NCBI GenBank assembly: GCA_900539465.1
Contig: UQCF01000001.1
Location: forward strand, 248,001-312,000
Source: an uncultured Ruminococcus sp.
GTDB lineage: Bacteria; Bacillota; Clostridia; Oscillospirales; Acutalibacteraceae
DNA length: 64,000 nt
Direction: 5' to 3'
The notes beneath the pieces were generated by a model, which saw nothing but the letters and a program-made list of their open reading frames with translations, searched no databases and had not been told where the DNA came from. The position numbers and the translations under genes are program-made. Each line of letters begins with the position of its first letter. Position 1 is the first letter of the stretch. Positions 16,822 through 25,638 of this stretch are shown piece after piece.

Positions 16822-17692
16822 ATTTTGCTTTCATCTTGATAAGCTCGCGGTAGCTGATAAGCTCTATTCCGTGGGCTTTGAGATGGTTGTGGAGCATCGG
16901 GTCTTTCATAAGCCGGTACTCCCAAACTCTGTCTTGCCAGCGCGCGGTTATGAATTTAATCTCATCGCTCTCTACCGACGGGTGAACGTAAGTTTCACAA
17001 ATGCCTGCCGGAATTTTAACTATATTTTCAAGGAACATATCACGGTAAGTCTCATAGCTTTTACGCATATCGTCGTTCCACTCGGGGAATATGAGATAAT
17101 CCGGCATGGGAACTTTATAGTGTTTGCTGAGAACACCGCAGACTCTGCACGCCGCGGCATAAAGCCAATAAGGCGTACCCTCGGGGCACTGGTCTTTGAG
17201 CGGCTTTGTGCACATTCTGAAAGCATAGCCGAAATCACGGCAAACTTTAAGAGTGGTAGGCAAAAGGCGAAGGTTGCCCTCAAGACCGTAGAGTGAACCC
17301 ATGTGATTGTCAACGTGAGACGGCTTCATGCCGAGGTCGTGTGCTTTTTGTATCTGTGCAATTATTTCAAGGCGTGTCTCTTCAAGATCTGCGTGCTTTG
17401 CAAAATCATCGCTTTCGGGCCACATAAAGCCTTTTTCGTTGCGAAGGCTCTTGCCGTCTGTGAGCGGAGACCAGTTATATTGCCCCCATTCACTTGTCAT
17501 TGTAAGGTGAATACCCACGGCGTATTGAGGGTTGTCTATTGAAAATTTGACCGCCTCTTCCGCATATTCACACGGCATCATTATTGTGGACGATTTTATT
17601 GCTCCGCATTCAAAAAGCTCAATTATGGCATCGTTTGCGGATTTGCACATTCCGAAATCATCGGCATTTATAATCAGATACTTGTCCGACAC
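16820..17692 (-). CDS. YdjC/ChbG-family carbohydrate deacetylase
   Basis: 290 residues. I place the start at a GTG (17692) because GGAGG lies 8 bases before it and the protein then begins directly with the conserved strand KYLIINADDFGMC; the longer frame to 17791 adds an unrelated segment. Metal-ligand motifs of the family are present: NADDFG (Asp), VGIHLTMTSEW (His) and PSHVDNHMG (His). Family members remove acetyl groups from N-acetylated sugars such as diacetylchitobiose. No sugar transport or phosphotransferase genes are adjacent, so the substrate is open. Confidence 0.88.
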   Translation of the reverse strand: MSDKYLIINADDFGMCKSANDAIIELFECGAIKSSTIMMPCEYAEEAVKFSIDNPQYAVGIHLTMTSEWGQYNWSPLTDGKSLRNEKGFMWPESDDFAKHADLEETRLEIIAQIQKAHDLGMKPSHVDNHMGSLYGLEGNLRLLPTTLKVCRDFGYAFRMCTKPLKDQCPEGTPYWLYAAACRVCGVLSKHYKVPMPDYLIFPEWNDDMRKSYETYRDMFLENIVKIPAGICETYVHPSVESDEIKFITARWQDRVWEYRLMKDPMLHNHLKAHGIELISYRELIKMKAK

Positions 17693-17874
17693 TTTTTTTA
17701 CCTCCGAAAATAAGGGTATGAACGGCAAAAGCCGCCGTACCCCACACTGAAATATTTTGTATATTTTACCATACGGCACATAAAATTGCAAGCAAAAGGA
17801 GGCTCAATTAACACATTGTTTATAAAGAACATTTGATATTAAACATTCTGCAAAAATATGTATAAAAACAAATT

Positions 17875-17903
17875 CGGCAGACGCGCTGTTGGCGAATCTG
17901 CCG
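17875..17903 (-). terminator. Terminator of the long minus-strand cluster, after spoVM
   Basis: CGGCAGA / TCTGCCG stem (17897-17903 with 17875-17881) followed on the minus strand by a T-rich tract. It lies 10 bases after the spoVM stop. Confidence 0.7.
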
Positions 17904-17913
17904 ATGCAAGAAT

Positions 17914-18003
17914 TTATGTATTTTCATTTTCCTTTTTTATGCCGAAAATAAGTCTGAGCAATCCCCTGAGAGCCTTTGGGCTTTTGACTAAAACTATCTG
18001 CAT
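17914..18003 (-). CDS. spoVM: SpoVM-like spore-coat anchoring peptide (29 aa)
   Basis: A 29-residue amphipathic peptide with TAAGGAGG 8-9 bases before the ATG. It aligns with Bacillus subtilis SpoVM (26 aa) over the conserved pattern K-x-P-K-x-L-x-G-x-x-R-x-x-x-G: here KSPKALRGLLRLIFG. SpoVM binds the convex forespore membrane and localises SpoIVA at the start of coat assembly. Synteny supports the call: in Bacillus the order is prkC, rsgA, rpe, thiN, spoVM, and here spoVM follows prkC, rsgA and thiN with one small gene between. Too short for most gene finders. Confidence 0.85.
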   Translation of the reverse strand: MQIVLVKSPKALRGLLRLIFGIKKENENT

Positions 18004-18016
18004 AAAGCAATCCTCC

Positions 18017-18172
18017 TTATCTTGCCACGGCAATGCCCAAAACAATGAGAGCCGCCGCGAGCACCGCTATAAGAACCGCCTTGGGGCAGCAAAAAGCAAC
18101 TATAAGCCCAACGCCGAATGCGGCAAGCACAACGCCCCAGTTGCAGCCTCTTCCGTGTCTGCGACATCTCAT
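18017..18172 (-). CDS. Small membrane protein between thiN and spoVM (51 aa)
   Basis: Begins MRCRRHGRGCNWG, then two close hydrophobic stretches (about 13-28 and 32-49) separated by CCPK. Its stop overlaps the ribosome site of spoVM, so the two are probably cotranscribed. The ribosome site (GGTGG) is modest. Cys-rich mini membrane proteins of this form occur in clostridial genomes to my memory, but I know no function; the position suggests a sporulation link. Confidence 0.65.
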   Translation of the reverse strand: MRCRRHGRGCNWGVVLAAFGVGLIVAFCCPKAVLIAVLAAALIVLGIAVAR

Positions 18173-18224
18173 AAAAAACACCACCACAGCTTTTAATACA
18201 TACTATGGCGGTGCAAAATTTTTG

Positions 18225-18854
18225 CTACTGATTTTCTTTTGAAATTACAATGAGGAGCGTTCCTTTTTTAACGGTGACCTTGCCCTGAGGTGCAGTAATA
18301 TAATTGCTCGTTCCCATAGGGTCAAACGGATAGAGAGTTCCGTTTTGAAGAGAATAATAAAATCCCTCAAGCGTTATGCCGTGAGCCGCACCGTCCAAAG
18401 CGAAAAGAGAAACCTTTTCACCGGGATTGTTTTCTATAACGGCGGTATCGTTTTTTAGGACAAAAATAAAATTGCCTTCGTCCGCAAGAGCCGCAGAAGC
18501 GCCGTGACGCTCCGCATACAAAAGAGCTTGAATGTTGGCAAATGTGTGGTCAAATCTGCCGCCTGTGCCTCCGAGAATCATAAAGCTTTTGCAGCCTGCG
18601 GCAACACCCTTTTTAAGGGCAAGCATTGTGTCGGTATCATCTTTTTCGACCGGATAGACAAGCGTTTTAACCGATGTTTCGGGTTTGGAGGATGAATCGT
18701 AATCGCCGAGATAAAGGTCGGCCTTTACGCCGAGAGGTTCGAGATGTCTCTGCCCTCCGTCTGCGGCAACGATATAATCGTCCTCATTTATTTTGGATTT
18801 TAAAGCGTCGTAATTTTTAATATCCGCCGCACCGATTATTACCCAGCGTTTCAT
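18225..18854 (-). CDS. thiN: Thiamine pyrophosphokinase
   Basis: 209 residues. It converts thiamine and ATP to thiamine diphosphate. Motifs: AADGGQRHL, DLYLGDYDSS, ValTyrPro-Glu-Lys-Asp-Asp-Thr-Asp (DDTD, metal/ATP binding) and LGGTGGRFDHTFANIQ. The ATG at 18854 is preferred over a GTG at 18863, which would sit on the GGAG site itself; the ATG lies 8 bases after GGAG and overlaps the rsgA stop (ATGA). Confidence 0.95.
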   Translation of the reverse strand: MKRWVIIGAADIKNYDALKSKINEDDYIVAADGGQRHLEPLGVKADLYLGDYDSSSKPETSVKTLVYPVEKDDTDTMLALKKGVAAGCKSFMILGGTGGRFDHTFANIQALLYAERHGASAALADEGNFIFVLKNDTAVIENNPGEKVSLFALDGAAHGITLEGFYYSLQNGTLYPFDPMGTSNYITAPQGKVTVKKGTLLIVISKENQ

Positions 18855-19732
18855 AGCTGCCACTCCTTAAAATCTTTGACTTCGTTATAAAGAGCCACAT
18901 AGCTGTCGTGCCGCGAGGAGCTGATTTCTCCCCTTTTAACAGCCTCGACTATGCTGCAGCCCTTATCCGCAACATGGGCACATGAGGTAAACTTGCAGGT
19001 GCCTATATACTCTTTAAATTCGGGGAAGCAATATTGCAGCTCGTCTTTTAAAATAAGCTCGCCGCTCTCAAAATCAAGAGAAGAAAAACCGGGTGTGTCC
19101 GCAACATAACCGTCGCCGAGCTTATAAAGCTCCACATGGCGCGTAGTATGCCTGCCCCTGCCGAGCTTTTTGCTGATTTCGCCTGTGGAGAGTGAAAGCG
19201 ACGGCTCAATGACATTGAGAAGCGACGATTTGCCGACGCCGGTGTTGCCCGTAAAAGCGCACACACAGCCGTCAATTTCGGCTTTAATCCGTTCCGCACC
19301 CTCCCCTGTTTTATTGTTTACACAAAAGCATTTTATGCCCGCAAGGCGATAAATATTGAGCAGTTCATCGCAGTTTTTGAGGTCTGTTTTGGTAAAGACA
19401 ACTATCGGCTCTATGCCGCTGTGCTCGGCTATGACGGTGAGCCTGTCTATAATGAGCGTATTGGGGTTCGGCTCGCAAGACGACGCAACGATAACAAGCT
19501 TATCGAGATTTGCTATCGGCGGCCTTTTTAAAAGATTTTTTCTCTCTAAAATTTCATCAATCGTATTTTGACCGACCTGCGAAACGCTTATAATTACTCG
19601 GTCGCCCGCAACGGGGGTTATTTTATCTTTGCGAAAAATGCCCTTTGCTTTACATTCATATACTTCACCGGCGGCTTCTATATAGTAGAAGCCGCCGATA
19701 CCTTTAGTTATAATTCCTTCGTACTGCATCAA
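18851..19732 (-). CDS. rsgA: Ribosome small-subunit biogenesis GTPase RsgA
   Basis: 293 residues: OB-fold (about 1-70), circularly permuted GTPase with TKTDL (G4) before GNTGVGKSSL (G1) and DTPGFSSLDF (G3), and a C-terminal zinc domain with CxxxxC...H...C residues (CKFTSCAHVADKGCSI). It checks late 30S assembly. It overlaps prkC by 4 bases and thiN by 4 bases. In Bacillus rpe normally lies between rsgA and thiN; it is absent here. Confidence 0.97.
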   Translation of the reverse strand: MMQYEGIITKGIGGFYYIEAAGEVYECKAKGIFRKDKITPVAGDRVIISVSQVGQNTIDEILERKNLLKRPPIANLDKLVIVASSCEPNPNTLIIDRLTVIAEHSGIEPIVVFTKTDLKNCDELLNIYRLAGIKCFCVNNKTGEGAERIKAEIDGCVCAFTGNTGVGKSSLLNVIEPSLSLSTGEISKKLGRGRHTTRHVELYKLGDGYVADTPGFSSLDFESGELILKDELQYCFPEFKEYIGTCKFTSCAHVADKGCSIVEAVKRGEISSSRHDSYVALYNEVKDFKEWQL

Positions 19733-21756
19733 TCATAGTCCTCTTCAATAGGTTCAGAAGGAGTTGTTGACTCGCTCGTAGGTTCTTCTTTGAGCGAATG
19801 AGTCTCTTCGTTATAGGTCTTGGGCGGAGTGGAAGCAAAGTTTATAAGGCAGTTGTAATAAAGCTGACCGTCAATATAAACCTCAAATTTATCCGAAGCA
19901 CCGGAGCCCTTGACTGTGACGTTATAATACAATCCGTCCATGCGAACATTGTCGTCTGTCTTAACGGTTTTGCCGTTGAGCTTTGCCTCGACCTTGCGAA
20001 GCTTCAAGAAAGATTCGGTGGGAAGTCTGAAACGAACGGTTGTTTCAACGCTCGGGTCTACTCCCTTGCTGACATAAATCTTTACGCTTGTTCCCGACGG
20101 CACCTTAGTTCCGTCGCTGACGCTCTGGCGGATAACCGTACCTGCGCCGACTGTATCGCTGTATTCTTCAACAATCTCAACATCAAGACCGAGGCTTGTC
20201 AAAAGCTTTTTGGCATTTGCACTCGAAAGACCCGAAGCATCTTTAACGGTGACATATTCAATATCTTCGCCCTCATAGGCGTTGTACTCAACCGTTACGG
20301 TTTCGCCGACAGTTGCCATAGTTCCCGAACCGGGAGTTACCTTTATGACTACGCCCGGGTCTATGCCCTCCATCTTAACCTTTTTGGGTTTGACGGTGAA
20401 GCCGAGATTTTCGAGCTGAGAAATAACATAGGCATAGTCGCTGCCGACAAGCCCGCTCGGAATTTCTTTTTGCTCGCTGCTGACTGCGATTGTGAGCTGA
20501 ATAACCGTCTTCTCTTCGTCTATTCGTGTGCCCTTCTCCGGTGTTTGGTCAATAACCGTACCGGGAGCTTTAGTATCGTCATTTTTGGTGATTGGGTCTG
20601 CGAAGTTGAATTTATCGTATTCGCTGTTGCCCTCTATCTCTTCATAATAATTCATGTCGATAAAGTTCGGCACCTTGGTTTTGTTAAAGCCGAAGCCGCC
20701 GTTAAAATCTATCCAGCCGACCTTAACCGCAATCGCGCACAGCACGCCGACCACAACGACAAGACCCGCTATTATGCCGACAAGCACGGGAATTGTGCGG
20801 TTTTTGACATCCTCTTCTTCCTCATCATCTTCGTCCTCTATTTTTACGGGAGCGGGAATTTCGGAGGTTTTGGTTATTGCCTTGGTAGGCTCTGTATCAA
20901 CAAAATAAGAATAGTTAAACTGAATTGACGGATTTCTCTTGAACTCTTCAAGGTCAAGAATCATCTCTGCCGCAGACTGATATCGCTCGGCAACATTCTT
21001 TTTCATTGCGTGCATTATAATCTGCTCAAGACCTATCGGAATATCGGGGTTAATCTCGGTTGGTCTTTTAGGCTCGTTCTGAAGCTGCATTATCGCAACC
21101 GAAACGGAGCTGTCCGCAACAAAGGGCAGCTGACCCGTGAGCATTTCATAAAACATTACGCCGACGGAATAAAGGTCTGCCTTATCGTCCGTGACATCGC
21201 CCCTTGCCTGCTCGGGGCTGATGTAATGAACCGAGCCGATTGTGGAATCGGAGAGAGTTCTCGTCTCGCTTCTGCTGAAGCGCGCAATGCCGAAATCGGT
21301 AACCTTAATGGTTCCGTTTTCAAGCAGCATAATGTTCTGCGGCTTAATATCTCTGTGGACAACGCCCTTATCGTGAGCATGCTGCAAGGCTCTTAAAATC
21401 TGCATAACGAAATAAACAGCCTCTTTTTGGTTTATAACACCCTGCTGCTCAATATACTCTTTAAGCGTTATGCCCTCAACATACTCCATAACTATGTACT
21501 GGAGTCTGTCGCCGTAGCTGACATCATATACCTTAACGATGTTGGGGTGTGAGAGCACAGCAATGGCTTTTGATTCGTTTTTGAATCTGCGGCGGAACTC
21601 CTCATTGGCGAGGTACTCTTCTTTAAGGATTTTAACCGCTACTATTCTGTCGTCAATATTATCATAGGCTTTATAGACAACTGCCATTCCGCCAACGCCG
21701 ATTATTTCGCGAATCTCATATCTTCCGTCAAGGCGTTTGCCAACGTAACTTTCCAT
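19729..21756 (-). CDS. prkC: PASTA-domain serine/threonine kinase PrkC
   Basis: 675 residues starting MESYVGKRLDG at 21756 after AGAGGTG; upstream in-frame codons would run into prpC and are not used. Hanks-type kinase domain (about 10-270: GVGGMAVVYKA, HRDIKPQN, DFGIARF), an acidic juxtamembrane linker, one membrane helix (about 345-370) and three extracellular PASTA repeats (about 385-590), followed by a C-terminal domain and a Thr/Ser/Pro-rich tail. PrkC senses muropeptides or lipid II and regulates growth and spore exit. It is paired with its phosphatase prpC. Confidence 0.96.
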   Translation of the reverse strand: MESYVGKRLDGRYEIREIIGVGGMAVVYKAYDNIDDRIVAVKILKEEYLANEEFRRRFKNESKAIAVLSHPNIVKVYDVSYGDRLQYIVMEYVEGITLKEYIEQQGVINQKEAVYFVMQILRALQHAHDKGVVHRDIKPQNIMLLENGTIKVTDFGIARFSRSETRTLSDSTIGSVHYISPEQARGDVTDDKADLYSVGVMFYEMLTGQLPFVADSSVSVAIMQLQNEPKRPTEINPDIPIGLEQIIMHAMKKNVAERYQSAAEMILDLEEFKRNPSIQFNYSYFVDTEPTKAITKTSEIPAPVKIEDEDDEEEEDVKNRTIPVLVGIIAGLVVVVGVLCAIAVKVGWIDFNGGFGFNKTKVPNFIDMNYYEEIEGNSEYDKFNFADPITKNDDTKAPGTVIDQTPEKGTRIDEEKTVIQLTIAVSSEQKEIPSGLVGSDYAYVISQLENLGFTVKPKKVKMEGIDPGVVIKVTPGSGTMATVGETVTVEYNAYEGEDIEYVTVKDASGLSSANAKKLLTSLGLDVEIVEEYSDTVGAGTVIRQSVSDGTKVPSGTSVKIYVSKGVDPSVETTVRFRLPTESFLKLRKVEAKLNGKTVKTDDNVRMDGLYYNVTVKGSGASDKFEVYIDGQLYYNCLINFASTPPKTYNEETHSLKEEPTSESTTPSEPIEEDYD

Positions 21757-21775
21757 ATAATAAATACACCTCTCA

Positions 21776-22504
21776 TCAATTTGAAAGAACAACGACGGTA
21801 ATGTTATCTCCGCCGCCGTTATAATTGGCGGTTTTAACAAGTTCGTCTGCTATCTCATATCTGCTGCTGTTTTTTGCTATGGAATATATTGTAGGCTCGT
21901 CAACGTAATTTGTAAGCCCGTCGGTGCAAAGAAGAACTATATCTTTGTCTTTATCTATCTCTTCCTGAAAGAAATCGACTCTTATATCACGGTCAACGCC
22001 CAAAGCTCTTGTTATAACATTCTTTTTGGGGTGAAAACGTGCCTCTTCTTTTGTAATCTCTCCGTTGTCAATCATATTTTGAACGACCGAGTGATCCGTA
22101 GTGACCTGAAACATACTTTCGGATACTATATATACCCTGCTGTCACCTACGCTTGCGACATACACTCTGTCAACATTTATTATTACGGCAACCACCGTAG
22201 TACCCATGCCGAACAAAGCCTCGTTCTGCCCCGCCGTGTCAAACACAAGCATATTGGCACTCTCGATAGCGGAAATAAGCAAATTCTTTATAGAACCGTC
22301 AGACATGCCCGCGTGGTAGCATGTCGCTATTTTTTCCGATATAAGTTTTACGGCTGTTGCGCTTGCTACGTTTCCCCCGGCGGCTCCGCCCATTCCGTCG
22401 CAAACCACAGCCCATGCGACATTGCCCGGCAGTTCGCCTGCGGCGTAAGAGTCCTGATTATTGCTTCTGACAAGACCCTTGTCGCTCTTTGCTGCTATTT
22501 TCAT
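21776..22504 (-). CDS. prpC: PP2C-family protein phosphatase PrpC (Stp)
   Basis: 242 residues. Metal-dependent Ser/Thr phosphatase that reverses PrkC. PP2C motifs: SDKGLVRSNNQDS (first Asp ligand), VCDGMGGAAGGNVAS, VASVGDSRVY, LLCTDGLTNYV and GGGDNITVVVL. Located between rlmN and prkC, as in Bacillus. Confidence 0.97.
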   Translation of the reverse strand: MKIAAKSDKGLVRSNNQDSYAAGELPGNVAWAVVCDGMGGAAGGNVASATAVKLISEKIATCYHAGMSDGSIKNLLISAIESANMLVFDTAGQNEALFGMGTTVVAVIINVDRVYVASVGDSRVYIVSESMFQVTTDHSVVQNMIDNGEITKEEARFHPKKNVITRALGVDRDIRVDFFQEEIDKDKDIVLLCTDGLTNYVDEPTIYSIAKNSSRYEIADELVKTANYNGGGDNITVVVLSN

Positions 22505-22516
22505 TATTAACCCTCC

Positions 22517-23560
22517 TTAATGGAGATTAGCTTTTTCGCGTCTGCTGCGAAGCTGACCGCAGGACGCATCTATATCCGAACCGAGACTTCTTCTGACGGT
22601 GACGTTTATCCCTCGGGAAGACAAAACGTCACAAAAAGCTTTGAGGGTCTCTTCTTTGCTGCGCTTGTATGTGCTCTCTTCGATTTCGTTTGCGGGAATC
22701 AAATTGACGTGGCACAGCATCCCCTTTAAAAGCGAGGCAAGCTTTGCCGCACACTCAGGGGTATCGTTAAGACCCGATATCATGGCATATTCAAAAGATA
22801 TGCGTCTTGATGTTTTTTTTGTATATTTTTTGCACGCTTCAATAAGCTCTTCCAAATGATATTTGCGGTTTATCGGCATTATCTTTGAACGGAGCTCATC
22901 CTCCGGCGCATGGAGCGACACGGAGAGAGTTATCTGAAGCTCTTTATCCATAAGCTCGTAGATTTTGGGAACTATTCCGCAGGTTGAAAGCGATATATTT
23001 CTCATGCCGAGATTAAGACCGTTTTCATCGCCGACAAGGCTTAAAAACTTCATGGCATTTTCGAAATTATCAAGCGGTTCGCCCATACCCATCATAACAA
23101 CGTGCGAAACGCGGACGTTCATATCGCGCTGAGCGGCATGTATCTGTGAGAGCATCTCGCCCGCTGTGAGATTACGGACGCAGCCGCCCTTCGTCGAGGC
23201 GCAGAACATACAGCCCATTTTGCAGCCCACCTGTGAGGATATGCACAGGGTGTAGCCGTATTTATATTTCATCAGAACGGACTCGATAAAATTGCCGTCA
23301 TAAAGCTTAAAAAGGTATTTTACCGTTCCGTCTGTTTTTGACACTCGTTTAAGTTCGATTTCACAGGATCTTATCGGATAATTCTCAGAGAGAGTTTGGC
23401 GCAGAGACTTCGGAATGTTCGTCATCTCGTCATAATCCGATACGCCCTCTTTTTGAAGCCATGAAAAGATTTGCGAAGCGCGGTACGACGGCAAATTCAA
23501 AGATTTGCACACGCTCTTTACCTCTTCAAGATTCATTGACTTTATATCGTCAGACGTCAA
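22517..23560 (-). CDS. rlmN: 23S rRNA (adenine2503-C2)-methyltransferase RlmN
   Basis: 347 residues. Radical-SAM enzyme that methylates C2 of A2503 in 23S rRNA and A37 in some tRNAs. The cluster motif CKMGCMFC is present, plus GMGEPLDN and the conserved Cys in the C-terminal DASCGQLR that forms the methyl-Cys/protein adduct. The start overlaps the rsmB stop by 4 bases. Confidence 0.97.
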   Translation of the reverse strand: MTSDDIKSMNLEEVKSVCKSLNLPSYRASQIFSWLQKEGVSDYDEMTNIPKSLRQTLSENYPIRSCEIELKRVSKTDGTVKYLFKLYDGNFIESVLMKYKYGYTLCISSQVGCKMGCMFCASTKGGCVRNLTAGEMLSQIHAAQRDMNVRVSHVVMMGMGEPLDNFENAMKFLSLVGDENGLNLGMRNISLSTCGIVPKIYELMDKELQITLSVSLHAPEDELRSKIMPINRKYHLEELIEACKKYTKKTSRRISFEYAMISGLNDTPECAAKLASLLKGMLCHVNLIPANEIEESTYKRSKEETLKAFCDVLSSRGINVTVRRSLGSDIDASCGQLRSRREKANLH

Positions 23561-24879
23561 GGCGTATTCCTCCTGCGAAAAGCTGAAATAAAAAATCCGT
23601 CACTGCCGTGAATATGCGGCATCAAAGTGAGCGTATCGCCGTCTTCAGCGGCACGCTCAACCTCCGGCAAAACTCTTATCGGTTCAAAGTCTTTATGCTC
23701 ACCGAGGAAGCGATAAAAGACATCCTCATTCTCTTTTTTGTTAAGCGAACAGGTAGAATATACCAAAACTCCGCCCGGTTTTAGATATTTTGCCGATATC
23801 GTCAATATAGAATACTGTATTTCGGGCAATTTGTCAACCTCTGCCGCGGTTTTGAAGCGTATCTCGGGCTTTCTGCGTATTACGCCGAGCCCGGCGCAGG
23901 GTGCGTCGCACAGTATTTTATCCGCCAAAGGCAGGTCTTTGTTATAGACGCTGCCGTCATTTAAAAGTGTATGTATGCTCTTTATTCCAAGCCTTTTTGC
24001 ACCGTCCTCTATCAGTGACAGACGCGATGGGTAAATATCGCAGGCGGTTATGTTGCCGCCGTCCATCATCTCTGCAACGGTGAATGTTTTGCCGCCGGGA
24101 GCGGAGCAAATATCAAGCACCGTTTCGCCGCTTTTTGCTCCCAAAGCCTTGCAGCAAAGCTGAGAGGCAGTATCCTGCACATGAAAAAGTCCGTTTTTAT
24201 ATTCGTCAAGGTTTTTAAGCGAGCCGGGCTTTTCGAGAATAAGCGCGTTTTCGGCAGTATTGCTTTTGCTTGCGGCTATTCCTTTTTTTGAAAGTGAAGC
24301 TAAAAGGCTGTCGCAATCCGTCTTTAAGGTGTTGACCCTTATGACCGTTTGCGGAGCACCGAGCGAAAACTCGGCGATTTTGTCTGCATTCTCTTTGCCG
24401 TAGCTGTCGCTCCAAAGCTTTAACATCCACTCCGGGCAAGAATATTTAACGCTTCTGAAAGACAAAGAATTTTCATTTTTCGGAAGTTTTAGTCCTGCCG
24501 CCGCAACTTTTCTGAGCACCGCATTCACAAGCCCCGCGGCAAATGCCGCCGAGTTGTTTTTGGCGAGCTTTACACTCTCGTTCACCGCGGCGGAGACGGG
24601 CACCTTATCCATAAAAAGAATTTGGTACACGCCCATTCTCAAAACAGTGAGCACCTGCGGCTTGAGCTTTTTCAGCGGCTGAGTTAAATAAAGGCTAAGC
24701 TGATAGTCGAGAGTTATTGTCCTCTCGCAAACTCCGTAAACAAGTGCGCAGACAAAAGCCCTGTCCGCACCGCTGTAAGATGAAGAGTCTAAGAAAGAAT
24801 CAAGCGCAAGGTTTGAATATGCGGAGTCTTTATATATTTTATAAAGTATATCAAATGCCGACTGACGCGGTGTTTTCAT
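23557..24879 (-). CDS. rsmB: 16S rRNA (cytosine967-C5)-methyltransferase RsmB (Sun)
   Basis: 440 residues. NusB-like RNA-binding domain at the N-terminus (about 1-135) and a SAM methyltransferase domain with DICSAPGGKTF, DAPCAGLG (catalytic Cys) and STCSLNKKEN (second Cys). It lies in the conserved fmt-rsmB-rlmN order. Confidence 0.96.
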   Translation of the reverse strand: MKTPRQSAFDILYKIYKDSAYSNLALDSFLDSSSYSGADRAFVCALVYGVCERTITLDYQLSLYLTQPLKKLKPQVLTVLRMGVYQILFMDKVPVSAAVNESVKLAKNNSAAFAAGLVNAVLRKVAAAGLKLPKNENSLSFRSVKYSCPEWMLKLWSDSYGKENADKIAEFSLGAPQTVIRVNTLKTDCDSLLASLSKKGIAASKSNTAENALILEKPGSLKNLDEYKNGLFHVQDTASQLCCKALGAKSGETVLDICSAPGGKTFTVAEMMDGGNITACDIYPSRLSLIEDGAKRLGIKSIHTLLNDGSVYNKDLPLADKILCDAPCAGLGVIRRKPEIRFKTAAEVDKLPEIQYSILTISAKYLKPGGVLVYSTCSLNKKENEDVFYRFLGEHKDFEPIRVLPEVERAAEDGDTLTLMPHIHGSDGFFISAFRRRNTP

Positions 24880-24889
24880 AAATCATCCT

Positions 24890-25624
24890 CTAATTTCTTC
24901 TGCCCGAACCTGTGAAGCGAATTATATAATATAAAAGGTTTGCAACCGATGTTGCGAGTGCGGCAACATAAGTCATTGCCGCGGCGGTGAGAACTTTTCT
25001 TGCTCCCTCGCGCTCGTTTTCGTCATACAATACAGAATCCGACTCGATAACCGCCATGGCTCTTCTGCTGGCATTGAACTCAACAGGCAAAGTAACGAGC
25101 TGAAAAACGGCAACAAGCCCGTAAAGCGCAAGACCGACATACACCATAATTTCGCCTATTGCGCTCATGTTTGAGAGAGCCGCCAAAGCCATGCCTATAA
25201 CGGCTATCAAAATGCCGTAGCGTGAGCCGAAGTTGCAAAACGGAATTATCGCGGTGCGCACTTTGTTTGGCACATAGCCCTCTGCGTGCTGTGCGGCATG
25301 ACCCGCCTCGTGGCAGGCTATGCCTACCGCCGCAACCGAGCGTCCGCTGTACACGCCGTCCGAAAGTCTTATAACTTTTTCGTTGGGCGAATAATGGTCG
25401 GTGAGCTTTCCTGAGACATGCTCTATTCTGACGTCGGTTATTCCGTAATGGCTGAGCACCGCCTGTGCCGCCGCCGCGCCCGTGAGTCCCCTTGCGTTGG
25501 GAACAGACGAATATTTCTTATATGCCGATTTGACTTTCATCTGAGCAACAAGCCCCAAAATAAACACCGGCAGCATAAAAAGGATATATGAAAAATATCC
25601 GTAACCGTAAAAACCGAATGGCAT
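24890..25624 (-). CDS. YugP-family membrane zinc metallopeptidase
   Basis: 244 residues. N-terminal membrane helix, then HEAGHAAQHAEGY, a HEXXH zinc site with a third histidine nearby, and two or three hydrophobic segments (about 125-180 and near the C-terminus). DUF-type Zn-peptidase family common in Firmicutes; the substrate is not known. It is inserted between rsmB and fmt in this operon. Confidence 0.88.
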   Translation of the reverse strand: MPFGFYGYGYFSYILFMLPVFILGLVAQMKVKSAYKKYSSVPNARGLTGAAAAQAVLSHYGITDVRIEHVSGKLTDHYSPNEKVIRLSDGVYSGRSVAAVGIACHEAGHAAQHAEGYVPNKVRTAIIPFCNFGSRYGILIAVIGMALAALSNMSAIGEIMVYVGLALYGLVAVFQLVTLPVEFNASRRAMAVIESDSVLYDENEREGARKVLTAAAMTYVAALATSVANLLYYIIRFTGSGRRN

Positions 25625-25638
25625 AATAATTACCTCTT

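Noticed and set aside
19798..20928. 376-codon plus-strand frame
   Set aside because: Shadow of prkC; composition bias of the minus-strand gene explains the open frame.
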